A stretch of 64,000 nucleotides of DNA from Hyphomonadaceae bacterium UBA1933 (GCA_002337085.1 DDFH01000006.1:215098-279097), one strand, 5' to 3'. Numbered from the stretch's first letter, positions 16,179-24,451 are shown. Program-made: numbers and translations. Notes: generated by a model not told the origin, from the letters alone.

Positions 16179-18027
16179 TCTTATTATCCCGCCGTTTTAC
16201 ATATGCCAAAAGCGCGGTAATAGCACTTGGGGTAATGCCTTCAATGCGCGCCGCTTGCCCAATTGTTGCGGGGCGGATTTTTTCAAGGCGATCCCTAATT
16301 TCAATTGAAAAGCCACCAACTTTTGCATAATCAAAGCTTTTGGGAATTAAAAGGTTTTCATCACGATTAAATGCCGCAATATCATTTTCTTGGCGCGCCA
16401 TATAACCGGAATAGATTGCATCAATCTCAAGCTGCTCACGGGTTTCAGGTGTATATTCGCGAAGTTGCGGATAGATATCGGCAACCGTTTCAAACTCCAC
16501 ACCCTTTAGTGCCAATAGTTCGGTAATATTGCGTTTACGGCCGTCTTGCTTAACAGGTAGTCCAAGTTTTACACCTTGGGCCGGTGTTGTAAGTGTATTT
16601 TGTACATATTCGCGCGCCGCATTAATTTCCGCCATTTTGGCATTAAAAATATCAACCCGCTCTTTCGATAAAATGCCAAGTTCGATACCAAGTGGAGTAA
16701 GGCGTTGATCGGCATTATCAGAACGAAGTGTAAGGCGATATTCGGCGCGTGAGGTAAACATACGATATGGTTCACTAACGCCTTTGGTAACAAGATCATC
16801 AATCATAACGCCAATATATGAATTTGCCCGCGAGAAAATTACATTTTCTTGCCCACCGGCAAAGCGCGCCGCATTAAGGCCGGCGACCAAACCCTGTGCG
16901 CCTGCTTCTTCGTATCCGGTTGTACCATTAATTTGCCCCGCAAGATAAAGGCCATTATATTTCCGCACCGCAAGATCAAAACCCAATTCTGTTGGGTCAA
17001 CAAAATCATATTCAATTGCATAAGCCCAGCGGAAAATTTCAACATTCGCAAACCCAGGGATAGACCGTAAAAATGCATCCTGAACTTCTTCAGGGAATGA
17101 CGTTGAAATGCCATTTGGATAAACCCAATTTGTATCAAGCCCTTCGGGTTCAATAAAAATTTGGTGACGATCTTTATCGGCAAAGCGTGTAATCTTGTCT
17201 TCGATTGATGGACAATATCTTGGCCCACGCCCTTTTATTGCGCCAGTGTTGATTGCCGCAAGGTGAAGATTATCACGGATGATTTGATGCGTCTTTTCAC
17301 TTGTCCATGTAATGTGACATGGCACTTGTGGGTTTTTAATTTCTTTGGTGATGAATGAGAATGGTTTTGGATTATCATCACCTGGCTGGAAATCACAAAC
17401 CGAATAATCAATCGTCTCACCATTAAGGCGGGCAGGGGTTCCAGTTTTTAAACGCCCCATCCGCAAACCAAGTGAATAAAGACTTTGGGCAAGGCCGATT
17501 GATGGCTTTTCATCAATTCTACCAGCGGGCCAAGTTTTTTGCCCCAAATGGATTAGGCCATTTAAAAAAGTCCCTGCGGTAATAACCACGGCGGCGCATG
17601 AAATAATTTCACCGCCCGCAATCTCAACGCCAGTAATTTTATTATCTTCATGAATTAGCTTTTCGGCCGACGCCTCAAGCACTGTAAGATTTTCAATTTC
17701 GGATACAAGCTTTTGAACCGCCGCACGGAAAAGGTTTCTATCTGCCTGCGCACGTGGCCCACGAACGGCGGGTCCTTTGGAGGCATTAAGAATACGGAAT
17801 TGAATCCCACCCATATCAGTCGCCAAACCCATAACGCCGCCAAGTGCGTCAATCTCGCGAACCAAATGCCCTTTACCAAGACCGCCAATTGCGGGGTTGC
17901 AAGACATTTCACCAATTGTATTTTTATTATGGGTAATCAAAATTGTTTTCGCGCCCGCGCGTGCCGAAGCGCTTGCCGCCTCAACGCCCGCATGACCGCC
18001 GCCGATTACAATTACATCTGTCTGCAT
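16168..18027 (-). CDS. mnmG: tRNA uridine-5-carboxymethylaminomethyl synthesis enzyme MnmG
   Basis: FAD-dependent half of the MnmE-MnmG complex that modifies U34 of certain tRNAs at the wobble position, 619 aa. The FAD motif VIGGGHAGVEAA is at residues 7-18, followed by SCNPAIGGLGKGHLVREIDALGG and GTFLNG. The C-terminal helical domain has TSRAEYRLTLRSDNADQRLTPLG. Length is typical. It is the first gene of the mnmG-rsmG-parA-parB operon; mnmE lies just upstream, separated by a 157-base gap with a parS site. Confidence 0.97.
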   Translation of the reverse strand: MQTDVIVIGGGHAGVEAASASARAGAKTILITHNKNTIGEMSCNPAIGGLGKGHLVREIDALGGVMGLATDMGGIQFRILNASKGPAVRGPRAQADRNLFRAAVQKLVSEIENLTVLEASAEKLIHEDNKITGVEIAGGEIISCAAVVITAGTFLNGLIHLGQKTWPAGRIDEKPSIGLAQSLYSLGLRMGRLKTGTPARLNGETIDYSVCDFQPGDDNPKPFSFITKEIKNPQVPCHITWTSEKTHQIIRDNLHLAAINTGAIKGRGPRYCPSIEDKITRFADKDRHQIFIEPEGLDTNWVYPNGISTSFPEEVQDAFLRSIPGFANVEIFRWAYAIEYDFVDPTELGFDLAVRKYNGLYLAGQINGTTGYEEAGAQGLVAGLNAARFAGGQENVIFSRANSYIGVMIDDLVTKGVSEPYRMFTSRAEYRLTLRSDNADQRLTPLGIELGILSKERVDIFNAKMAEINAAREYVQNTLTTPAQGVKLGLPVKQDGRKRNITELLALKGVEFETVADIYPQLREYTPETREQLEIDAIYSGYMARQENDIAAFNRDENLLIPKSFDYAKVGGFSIEIRDRLEKIRPATIGQAARIEGITPSAITALLAYVKRRDNKNVA

Positions 18028-18148
18028 TTTGTGTCCTGTTAAGAGGCGGGCTTAATATAATATTTTTCGCCTCAAGTCGAGGTTTTGTTTTTGGCAATAA
18101 CAGGCATCTGTCCTTAATTATATTAAATACGGTCTGGCACTACCAAAA

Positions 18149-18164
18149 TGTTTCACGTGAAACA
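18149..18164. promoter_or_regulatory. parS site between mnmG and mnmE
   Basis: Exact TGTTTCACGTGAAACA, about 12 kb from the proposed origin. It is the only one of the three parS sites that is intergenic, in the mnmE-mnmG gap. Confidence 0.96.
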
Positions 18165-18184
18165 TAAGTAGTGCCAAAAAAGTA

Positions 18185-19501
18185 TTACTTGCCGATACAG
18201 AAACTAGAAAAGATTTTATCAAGGATGTCATCAACACCAACCTCACCAGTAATTTCACCCAGTGAGCGCGCGGCAATCCGTAAATCTTCACATGCTAATT
18301 CCAAGGCTTCTGGCGGGGCATCAAGTGCCGCTTCTAATGCCTTAATCGCTTCTGAAACCGCAAAAACGTGGCGCGCACGGGTAAGTGGTGCAGAAATAGA
18401 CGCAAGGTCAGCGTTAATTTTGCTAAGAATTAATTCTTCTAATTCCTTGATACCAATATTATTTTTGGCAGAAATGGCAATTTCATCAATGCCATCAATT
18501 TTTAGAAACTCAGGGCTTTGCAAATCACATTTTGACCAGACCAAAATATCACCAGCCGCAAGATGCCCCGCAATCTCTTTTGCCGACGTCGCATCGGGGG
18601 CAAGGCCAATCCTAAGATCCGAATGTTCGGCGCGTTCAAGTGCGATTTTAACGCCCTGTTCTTCAATCTCATCATTTGTTTCGCGAAGCCCCGCAGTATC
18701 GGCAACAAAGACCAAATTGCCACCAATATTAAGCGAAATTTCAACCACATCACGCGTAGTTCCGGCAATTGATGAAACAATTGCCGCCTGTCGTCGGGCA
18801 AGTGAATTTAGAAGGCTTGATTTTCCTGCGTTTGGCTCACCCAAAATAATGATTGAAAAGCCATCACGGATTCTTTGCGCAGATTTTGAATCTTCGATAT
18901 GTTGTTTAAGTGAATTAATAAGTTTTTTAACCGTATTTGTTGCCCGCGTGCTTAACCCTTCTGGTAAATCTTCATCGGGAAAATCAATATAAGCCTCGGA
19001 TTCAGAAAGGGCAGAGATTATTTCTTCGCGCCATTCACGTGCCAATGCCCCAAGTTCACCACGCATTTGCTTTTGCGCTTGTTTTAATTGTGCATTAGTT
19101 TCCGCATCGATTAAATCGGCAATTGCCTCGGCTTCGGTTAAATCCATGCGGGAATTTTCAAATGCTTGGCGTGAAAATTCCCCAGGGTTAGCAGGGTGAC
19201 AAAGACCAGTTTCAAGCGCGGTTTCAAGAAAGTTTTTTAAAATTGCCATGCCGCCATGCAGGTGAAATTCAACCACATTTTCACCCGTAAATGAATTGGG
19301 TGCATTAAAAGCAATCACAAGCGCATTATCAATTAAATCGCCATTGGCGGCATAAAGATTTCGTAAAACCGCTTGGCGTGCTTTTGGTGCAGGTTTACCA
19401 GATAGCTTTTCCAAAAGAGGAAAACTATTTGGGCCAGAAGCCCGAACCACAATCACACCCGATTTAACCGCCGCCGAAGCCGGCGCAATAATTGTGCGCA
19501 T
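18185..19501 (-). CDS. mnmE: tRNA modification GTPase MnmE
   Basis: Potassium-activated GTPase partner of MnmG in wobble-uridine modification, 438 aa. The N-terminal tetrahydrofolate-binding domain starts TIIAPASAAVKSGVIVVRASGP and includes VVEFHLHGG. The G domain shows GEPNAGKSSLLNSL (G1), GTTRD (G2), DTAG (G3) and WSKCD (G4). The C-terminal hallmark CIGK closes the protein. Slightly short for the family but complete. It lies nine bases after the DUF6489 gene on the same strand. Confidence 0.96.
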   Translation of the reverse strand: MRTIIAPASAAVKSGVIVVRASGPNSFPLLEKLSGKPAPKARQAVLRNLYAANGDLIDNALVIAFNAPNSFTGENVVEFHLHGGMAILKNFLETALETGLCHPANPGEFSRQAFENSRMDLTEAEAIADLIDAETNAQLKQAQKQMRGELGALAREWREEIISALSESEAYIDFPDEDLPEGLSTRATNTVKKLINSLKQHIEDSKSAQRIRDGFSIIILGEPNAGKSSLLNSLARRQAAIVSSIAGTTRDVVEISLNIGGNLVFVADTAGLRETNDEIEEQGVKIALERAEHSDLRIGLAPDATSAKEIAGHLAAGDILVWSKCDLQSPEFLKIDGIDEIAISAKNNIGIKELEELILSKINADLASISAPLTRARHVFAVSEAIKALEAALDAPPEALELACEDLRIAARSLGEITGEVGVDDILDKIFSSFCIGK

Positions 19502-19509
19502 TTAAATAA

Positions 19510-19794
19510 TTACTTTTCAGATTTTTTAGGTTTAGATTTAGCATCAACATCAGATGCCGCCGCATTAACCGCAGTAAAAAAAGTATTGATTGCATCAGTC
19601 GCAAGGCCGCCCATTGATGTTCCCATCGATGTCCATGCCTTTAACATTGGTTCAATATCGGCATTTGGCGCGGTTTCTTCCACTTTAGACTTAACGGCAT
19701 TAAGCCATGTTTCGTGCATTTGCGAATAATTCGGAAGACCCAGAAAAGCACGCGCCTCTTCTGGCGTTAGGTCGATTTCAATATTAACTTTCAT
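19510..19794 (-). CDS. DUF6489 family protein
   Basis: 94-aa protein starting MKVNIEIDLTPEEARAFLGLP, with a second conserved stretch MLKAWTSMGTSMGG and a Lys-rich tail. This matches DUF6489, a short alphaproteobacterial family of unknown function often found between rho and mnmE. The open frame extends eight codons upstream to 19818, but ATG 19794 begins the conserved region. Part resembles phasin-like helical proteins. It is nine bases from mnmE and probably co-transcribed. Confidence 0.8.
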   Translation of the reverse strand: MKVNIEIDLTPEEARAFLGLPNYSQMHETWLNAVKSKVEETAPNADIEPMLKAWTSMGTSMGGLATDAINTFFTAVNAAASDVDAKSKPKKSEK

Positions 19795-19842
19795 CACAAC
19801 CCCTTTTGGGTAAACCATTAAACAGGGGTCAACGCTACCAAA

Positions 19843-20271
19843 TTATTTCTCGCACCGCAAGAATATAGAAGTATCAATATTGTCATACGAAATATCGGCG
19901 CTTTGGTCGGTGATATTTCTAAAAGCAAGGTTAAATTTGCTTTCAGTACCGTTTGCGGCAACAATATCAATGCCATCGCCATTGCTTGTCATGGAAACAA
20001 CCCTTTGGGTAATAATGCCAGATGGGCGCAAACTATCAAAAAATACGCCGCCATTTTCGATTTTAAAGACATAACCTTGTTCGGCATTTTTAAAATCGCA
20101 ACCAATACGACCGTTCACAGGCTTGCCCAAAAACGCAACCCGACCATTGCCGAATACAAATGTTTTATGCTCTGGCGTTAATTCCGCCATTGGATCTTTT
20201 GGCTCAGTTTTGCCGCATGAGGCAATCAAGCCGCAAAAAAAGACTAATAAAAGCTGATTTCTTATCCGCAT
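19843..20271 (-). CDS. Hypothetical lipoprotein
   Basis: 142-aa protein with a clear lipoprotein signal: MRIRNQLLLVFFCGLIASC, lipid-attached Cys at residue 19. The mature part is beta-rich, with CDFKNAEQGYVF and a terminal FLRCEK suggesting a disulfide. I do not recognise the family. It sits between rho and DUF6489 on the same strand, after the rho terminator at 20345-20362, so it probably has its own promoter. Confidence 0.7.
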   Translation of the reverse strand: MRIRNQLLLVFFCGLIASCGKTEPKDPMAELTPEHKTFVFGNGRVAFLGKPVNGRIGCDFKNAEQGYVFKIENGGVFFDSLRPSGIITQRVVSMTSNGDGIDIVAANGTESKFNLAFRNITDQSADISYDNIDTSIFLRCEK

Positions 20272-20344
20272 TCATTCACCTCCCCAGTTTGGGAAGGCAT
20301 ATATTTGCACACAAAGATTAAATATTAGTTTTTTTAAAAACAAA

Positions 20345-20362
20345 GGGCGGGAAAACCCGCCC
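20345..20362 (-). terminator. Rho-independent terminator after rho
   Basis: GGGCGGG and CCCGCCC pair around a four-base loop. On the minus strand the hairpin is followed by TTTGTTTTT. It lies eight bases past the rho stop codon. Confidence 0.85.
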
Positions 20363-20369
20363 AAAAGTT

Positions 20370-21866
20370 TTAATTATTCATACTTGTAAAGAATTCATCA
20401 TTGGTTTTTGTACCTTTAAGCTTATCAAGCAAGAATTCCATCGCGTCCATTGTGCCCATTGGTGAAAGAATACGACGAAGCATATACATTTTTGGAAGAT
20501 CTTCTCTTGCCACAAGCAATTCTTCTTTCCGTGTACCTGATTTGATAATATCAATCGCAGGGAAGATACGTTTATCAGAAACTTTACGGTCAAGAATAAG
20601 TTCAGAGTTACCAGTACCTTTGAATTCCTCAAAGATAACCTCATCCATTCTTGAACCAGTTTCAATCAATGCGGTTGCGATAATTGTTAATGAACCACCT
20701 TCTTCAAGGTTACGCGCCGCACCAAAGAAACGTTTTGGGCGTTGTAATGCGTTGGCATCCACACCACCGGTAAGAACTTTACCTGATGAAGGAACAACAG
20801 TGTTATAGGCACGACCAAGACGGGTAATTGAATCAAGCAAAATAACAACATCGCGACCATGTTCGGCAAGGCGTTTTGCTTTTTCTATAACCATTTCCGA
20901 AACCTGTACGTGGCGGGTTGCCGGCTCGTCAAAGGTTGATGAAATTACTTCACCCTTAACCGAACGCTTCATATCCGTCACTTCTTCTGGGCGTTCGTCA
21001 ATCAAAAGCACGATTAAGAAACATTCAGGGTGGTTGGTTTCAATTGACTTCGCGATATTTTGCAAAATAACGGTTTTACCAGTACGCGGCGGCGCAACAA
21101 TCAACGAACGCTGGCCTTTACCAATTGGGGCAACAATATCAATAACCCGTCCGGTTTTATCTTTGGCGGTTGGGTCATCAATTTCCATTTTGAACCGCTC
21201 ATTCGGATAAAGCGGGGTAAGGTTGTCAAAATTCACTTTATGTTTTGCAACATCTGGATCGGTGAAATTAATGCTTTCAACACGGGCAAGGGCAAAATAA
21301 CGCTCCCCCTCACGCGGTGATTTAACCGGCCCCTCAACAGTATCACCAGTGCGAAGGCCAAAACGGCGGATTTGCTGTGGTGAAACATAAATATCATCAG
21401 GACCAGGAAGGTAATTTGATTCCGGTGAACGAAGGAAACCAAAACCATCTGGCAAAACTTCTAATACGCCAGAGCCGCCAATTTCGGCGCCATTTTCGGC
21501 TTGTTCTTTTAAAATAGCGAAAAGCAAATCCTGCGTGCGCATAGATGCCGCGCCATCAATCTCTAATGCCTCTGCCATTGTTACCAATTCAGCAGGTTTT
21601 TTAAGTTTTAATTCTTTTAATGTTGTGCGAACAATCGGGCCGGTTGGCTTTTCATCTTCAGCATCATCACCATTGGTTTCAGGTGCTTCGACCATTTCGT
21701 TACCAGTGGTAACTTCTTCTTGTGCGGCCTCAACATTTACTTCTTCAGCAGCAGGCTCTTCAGGTTTGGCAGAAAGTTTAAGGCTTAGTTTGCGTTTTGG
21801 TTTTACGACCTCGTTATTTTCTGGGGTTTCTGGTGTTTGTTCGCTCTCTTGAATATCGTCTGACAT
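20370..21866 (-). CDS. rho: Transcription termination factor Rho
   Basis: Hexameric RNA helicase that ends transcription at Rho-dependent sites, 498 aa. An acidic, Glu-rich N-terminal extension of about 80 residues precedes the Rho N-domain (TLKELKLKKPAELVTMAEAL). The RNA-binding cold-shock-like domain includes DGFGFLRSPESNYLPGPDDIYVS. Walker A is APPRTGKTVILQ, Walker B is FLIVLLIDERPEEVTDM, and the Q-loop/R-loop region with HVQVSEMVIEKAKRL follows. ATG 21866 is used; the frame continues only to a TTG two codons upstream. The extension is longer than in E. coli Rho. Confidence 0.97.
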   Translation of the reverse strand: MSDDIQESEQTPETPENNEVVKPKRKLSLKLSAKPEEPAAEEVNVEAAQEEVTTGNEMVEAPETNGDDAEDEKPTGPIVRTTLKELKLKKPAELVTMAEALEIDGAASMRTQDLLFAILKEQAENGAEIGGSGVLEVLPDGFGFLRSPESNYLPGPDDIYVSPQQIRRFGLRTGDTVEGPVKSPREGERYFALARVESINFTDPDVAKHKVNFDNLTPLYPNERFKMEIDDPTAKDKTGRVIDIVAPIGKGQRSLIVAPPRTGKTVILQNIAKSIETNHPECFLIVLLIDERPEEVTDMKRSVKGEVISSTFDEPATRHVQVSEMVIEKAKRLAEHGRDVVILLDSITRLGRAYNTVVPSSGKVLTGGVDANALQRPKRFFGAARNLEEGGSLTIIATALIETGSRMDEVIFEEFKGTGNSELILDRKVSDKRIFPAIDIIKSGTRKEELLVAREDLPKMYMLRRILSPMGTMDAMEFLLDKLKGTKTNDEFFTSMNN

Positions 21867-21993
21867 TTGCAATTCTTTTATTTAGATTGTTGGGAAGTTT
21901 ATATTCGGCAAAGAACATGCCGAACGAGAAGGTGTAAAATGACAATAATATGAAACAATACCAATTTCAAGATGGCGAATGGAAAATAAAAAC

Positions 21994-22012
21994 TGATCAA
22001 AATACTTGATCA
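21994..22012. promoter_or_regulatory. GATC-containing inverted repeat upstream of DpnI-type cassette
   Basis: TGATCAA-aatac-TTGATCA is a perfect seven-base inverted repeat with a five-base spacer. Each arm contains GATC, and a third GATC follows at 22021-22024. It lies 40 bases before the first ORF of the restriction cassette, in a good place for an operator. Function is inferred. Confidence 0.45.
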
Positions 22013-22027
22013 TAAATGCCGATCCAA

Positions 22028-22049
22028 TTCACCTTATAAAAAAGGTGAA
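22028..22049 (+). promoter_or_regulatory. Hairpin covering the ribosome binding site of the 54-codon ORF
   Basis: TTCACCTT (22028-22035) pairs perfectly with AAGGTGAA (22042-22049) over a six-base loop. The right arm is the Shine-Dalgarno of the ATG at 22052. In RNA this would mask the ribosome site; in DNA it is also a possible operator. Seen directly, with the role inferred. Confidence 0.5.
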
Positions 22050-22051
22050 AA

Positions 22052-22216
22052 ATGGACACGGAAATATTAGAATCTTTAAAACGTTTAATTGACTACATTT
22101 ATCCCCACGAAAGAAGAAGTTTCGAGGAATTTATTATGGGTGAATATAAATCATTAAACGAGCATATTTTTTATGATATTGATAAAATCAAATCTTGGTA
22201 TGATGAAAAAATATAA
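22052..22216 (+). CDS. Small hypothetical protein heading the restriction cassette
   Basis: 54-codon ORF starting MDTEILESLKRLIDYIYP, highly charged and probably helical, ending KIKSWYDEKI. It has a good Shine-Dalgarno (AAGGTG, three bases from the ATG) and ends ten bases before the DpnI-type start, so translation may be coupled. No family is recognised and no helix-turn-helix is apparent. It could be a leader peptide, a control protein or a fortuitous frame; the ribosome site and spacing favour a real gene. Confidence 0.55.
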   Translation: MDTEILESLKRLIDYIYPHERRSFEEFIMGEYKSLNEHIFYDIDKIKSWYDEKI

Positions 22217-22225
22217 GGCTTGAAT

Positions 22226-23002
22226 ATGTCACAAATTGAAATTTCAACGTCACTCGCAATTTATAAAAGCAATTCGCAGAATGCGCGGGTGCTAACTGAA
22301 AATTTTGTGGCGCATCATGGTTTTTGCCCGTCTTGCGGTTCATCATTATTACAAACCCCAAACAATTCACAGGCAAAAGATTTTACTTGTTCAAAATGTG
22401 ATGAGGAATTTGAATTAAAAGCAAAATCATCAAAAATCGGCAAGAAAATTGTTAATGGTGCGTATGATTCACTTTTTAACCGTGTGATTGGTCAAAATAA
22501 CCTAAATTTATATGCACTTCACTATAATAAAAGAGAAATGGTGGTTGAAAACCTATTGATTGTTCCACGCTATTTTTTTGTAACAGATTTAATAGAAAAA
22601 CGACCCCCTCTAAGTGCCAATGCGCGCCGCGCCGGTTGGGTCGGATGCAATATATTAATTTCCAAAGTGCCGGAAATTGGCAAAATATTTTATATCAAAG
22701 ACCGAAAAATTATTAATCCTAATAATATCCTACAAGAATGGAAAAAAACTTCATTTTTGCAAGAAGCAAAAAGCCTTGAATCGCGGGGCTGGTTACTTGA
22801 TACACTAAATTGCGTTGAACGCATTGGGCAAGATGAATTTAACCTCGACCAAATCTATGCTTTTGAAGCCGAATTAAAACAAAAGCATCCTGAAAATAAT
22901 CACATAAAAGATAAATTACGCCAACAACTTCAATTCCTAAGAGATAAGGGATTAATAGAATTTATAGGTCGCGGACAGTATAGGAAAATTCCAAATGGCT
23001 GA
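22226..23002 (+). CDS. DpnI-family methyl-directed (type IIM) restriction endonuclease
   Basis: Close in layout to pneumococcal DpnI, which cleaves GATC only when the adenine is methylated. The 258-aa product opens with an AIYKSNSQNARVLTENFV helix. A four-cysteine zinc site follows (C34, C37, C55, C58), interleaved with the PD-(D/E)xK site (D52, E63-L64-K65 in EEFELKAKS). Then comes ANARRAGWVGCNI. A C-terminal winged-helix domain ends IKDKLRQQLQFLRDKGLIEF and GRGQYRK. ATG 22226 has AAGG seven bases upstream; the open frame's TTG at 22220 is weaker. No methyltransferase is adjacent, as expected for this type. The cassette is more AT-rich than its surroundings, which suggests transfer. Confidence 0.93.
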   Translation: MSQIEISTSLAIYKSNSQNARVLTENFVAHHGFCPSCGSSLLQTPNNSQAKDFTCSKCDEEFELKAKSSKIGKKIVNGAYDSLFNRVIGQNNLNLYALHYNKREMVVENLLIVPRYFFVTDLIEKRPPLSANARRAGWVGCNILISKVPEIGKIFYIKDRKIINPNNILQEWKKTSFLQEAKSLESRGWLLDTLNCVERIGQDEFNLDQIYAFEAELKQKHPENNHIKDKLRQQLQFLRDKGLIEFIGRGQYRKIPNG

Positions 23003-23447
23003 AAACAAAAGTGAAATTCAGGAATTAATTGATAAAATTTCTCATGCTGAAGATATAATCAGAGATAACTATGATAGTTATGATGACCCTGAATATGAAC
23101 TTGGATTTTTGTCTGCTTTAAATTCAATAAGTTATGAATTGAAAAATAGGTCTCCCATCAAGGCTATTAAAACCTATATAAATTCACATTATGAATGGCT
23201 AACGCAACTAGAAAAACAATTTATTGATAGAGCAAACGAAAATTTTAAGCATTTACAAATTTGGGCAGAGCCTATTTCACAAAGAATTGCTGATGAATTA
23301 GATTGTTTAGAACAAAAAAGCCACGATAAAGATATATTACAAAAGACATTACAAAAATTATTTTTCCACAATCCTTCACTTATTGAACCAATAATAGGAA
23401 CATCTATTATTGAAGAAGATTATTTCGAAAATTTATCCCCACATTAG
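22995..23447 (+). CDS. Hypothetical protein paired with DpnI-type nuclease
   Basis: 150-aa acidic protein with no signal peptide or membrane segment. It is predicted helical (KSEIQELIDKISHAEDIIRD; HYEWLTQLEKQFIDRANENF) with aromatic-rich stretches. The family is not recognised. Its ATG lies inside the end of the nuclease gene, overlapping by eight bases, so it is translationally coupled and almost certainly part of the same system. Possible roles are an accessory or immunity factor or a nuclease partner, none shown by sequence. Base composition is AT-rich like the nuclease gene. Confidence 0.7.
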   Translation: MAENKSEIQELIDKISHAEDIIRDNYDSYDDPEYELGFLSALNSISYELKNRSPIKAIKTYINSHYEWLTQLEKQFIDRANENFKHLQIWAEPISQRIADELDCLEQKSHDKDILQKTLQKLFFHNPSLIEPIIGTSIIEEDYFENLSPH

Positions 23448-23755
23448 AGAACACCATTAAAATCTAGGTTTATAAGGTTCATGGTGAATTGGTTCATATG
23501 GAAAGGTGGCAAAGCAAGGGTATGAAATGTCAGGAAATGTCAGCTTTTTGCGGGCAATGCTAATTTAGTTTTTGATTTGCTCAAACTCGGGAATGTCAAC
23601 AAATGTCAACATTTCTATGGGTGCATTAAATTAACGCCAAAAATCGGCATATCTAATTGATTAATAATAATTTTATTGGGAATAAACATTGTTACAAATA
23701 GGTAAAAACGTTTACAATTGGGTGTTTTTGGGGAAGCAAATGCCAAAAAAAGCCT
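23448..23755. other. Gene-free AT-rich spacer after restriction cassette
   Basis: About 300 bases with no credible ORF. Short repeated ATGTCA motifs occur near 23527-23620 (ATGTCAGG, ATGTCAGC, ATGTCAAC twice), but they form no clear array. There is no tRNA-like or terminator-like structure before the paired-hairpin repeat that follows. Confidence 0.5.
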
Positions 23756-23838
23756 TTGTCACCCCGCATTTATTGCGGGGTCTTTTAAATTTTGCCCTTA
23801 AAACTTACGAGATCCCGCAACAAGTGCGGGATGACAAA
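23756..23838. repeat. Paired-hairpin dispersed element, copy A
   Basis: The outer ends TTGTCACCCCGCA and TGCGGGATGACAA are inverted repeats (one mismatch). Inside are two hairpins: ACCCCGCA-tttat-TGCGGGGT followed by CTTTT, and ATCCCGCA-acaag-TGCGGGAT. A second element at 24452-24547 has the same plan and the same GTCAT termini with CCGG instead of CCCGC arms. The structure suggests a non-autonomous palindromic repeat; the first hairpin would also terminate transcription. Confidence 0.65.
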
Positions 23839-23884
23839 ATTCATAATTCGTAATTTAAACAACATTCGCTATTTTCGGGGTTCA

Positions 23885-24424
23885 TCACACAAGCGGGTAT
23901 TCAGCCTCAACCCTATAAAAGCTTGGACCATTGCCCATATGGGAGGAATAAAGGAAAAACCTATCAACCAAAAACGGCGTGGATTTATATGTGGTGTGGC
24001 GTGCCTGCCATTCCAAAACATCGCGCAAATTTACATAAGCACCAAGATAGCCAATGGTAACATGGGGGGTATATTTGCGGGTTTCGGGTTCATGCCCCAA
24101 TTTACGGCATGATGCTTCGCACCGACCCGCAAGGATATTTAACTCCTCATTATTTTCGACAAGTGCATGAATTGAATGGGGTTTGTCTTTGCCAAAAAAG
24201 CCAACATAATTAAGCGATAATTCAAATGGTTTTAGCTTTATTTTTTCAATCATCACGTCAAGTTCGGTGGCTTCTTTTGCCGCCAAATCACCAATGAACC
24301 GCAATGTAATATGAAAATTATCACGCGGTGAAAAACGCGCACCATCAAGCCCGCATTGCATCGGCAAAAGCGTATCGGCAATTTCATCGGGGATATCAAT
24401 GCCAAGGAATAAACGAAGTGTCAT
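23885..24424 (-). CDS. thpR: RNA 2',3'-cyclic phosphodiesterase (2'-5' RNA ligase family)
   Basis: 179-aa 2H phosphoesterase that opens 2',3'-cyclic phosphate ends of RNA; homologues were first described as 2'-5' RNA ligases. Both catalytic motifs are visible: HITL (H38, T40) and HVTI (H121, T123). The start MTLRLFLGIDIPDEI is typical of ThpR. It is flanked on both sides by the paired-hairpin repeats and shares strand with the oligopeptidase B gene upstream. The substrate in vivo is not established for the family. Confidence 0.92.
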   Translation of the reverse strand: MTLRLFLGIDIPDEIADTLLPMQCGLDGARFSPRDNFHITLRFIGDLAAKEATELDVMIEKIKLKPFELSLNYVGFFGKDKPHSIHALVENNEELNILAGRCEASCRKLGHEPETRKYTPHVTIGYLGAYVNLRDVLEWQARHTTYKSTPFLVDRFFLYSSHMGNGPSFYRVEAEYPLV

Positions 24425-24451
24425 TTACCGCATCCGTAAATTTTAAAACCC

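Noticed and set aside
18171..18992. Plus-strand open frame of 273 codons opposite mnmE.
   Set aside because: It is an antisense shadow of mnmE, rich in Ser/Ile as such shadows usually are, with no ribosome site.
20401..20808. Plus-strand frame of 135 codons opposite rho.
   Set aside because: Antisense shadow of a highly conserved gene.
23520..23625. Four short ATGTCA motifs that might suggest a repeat array or CRISPR-like pattern.
   Set aside because: Spacing is irregular, units are short, and no conserved repeat-spacer structure exists. No CRISPR array was found in the window.
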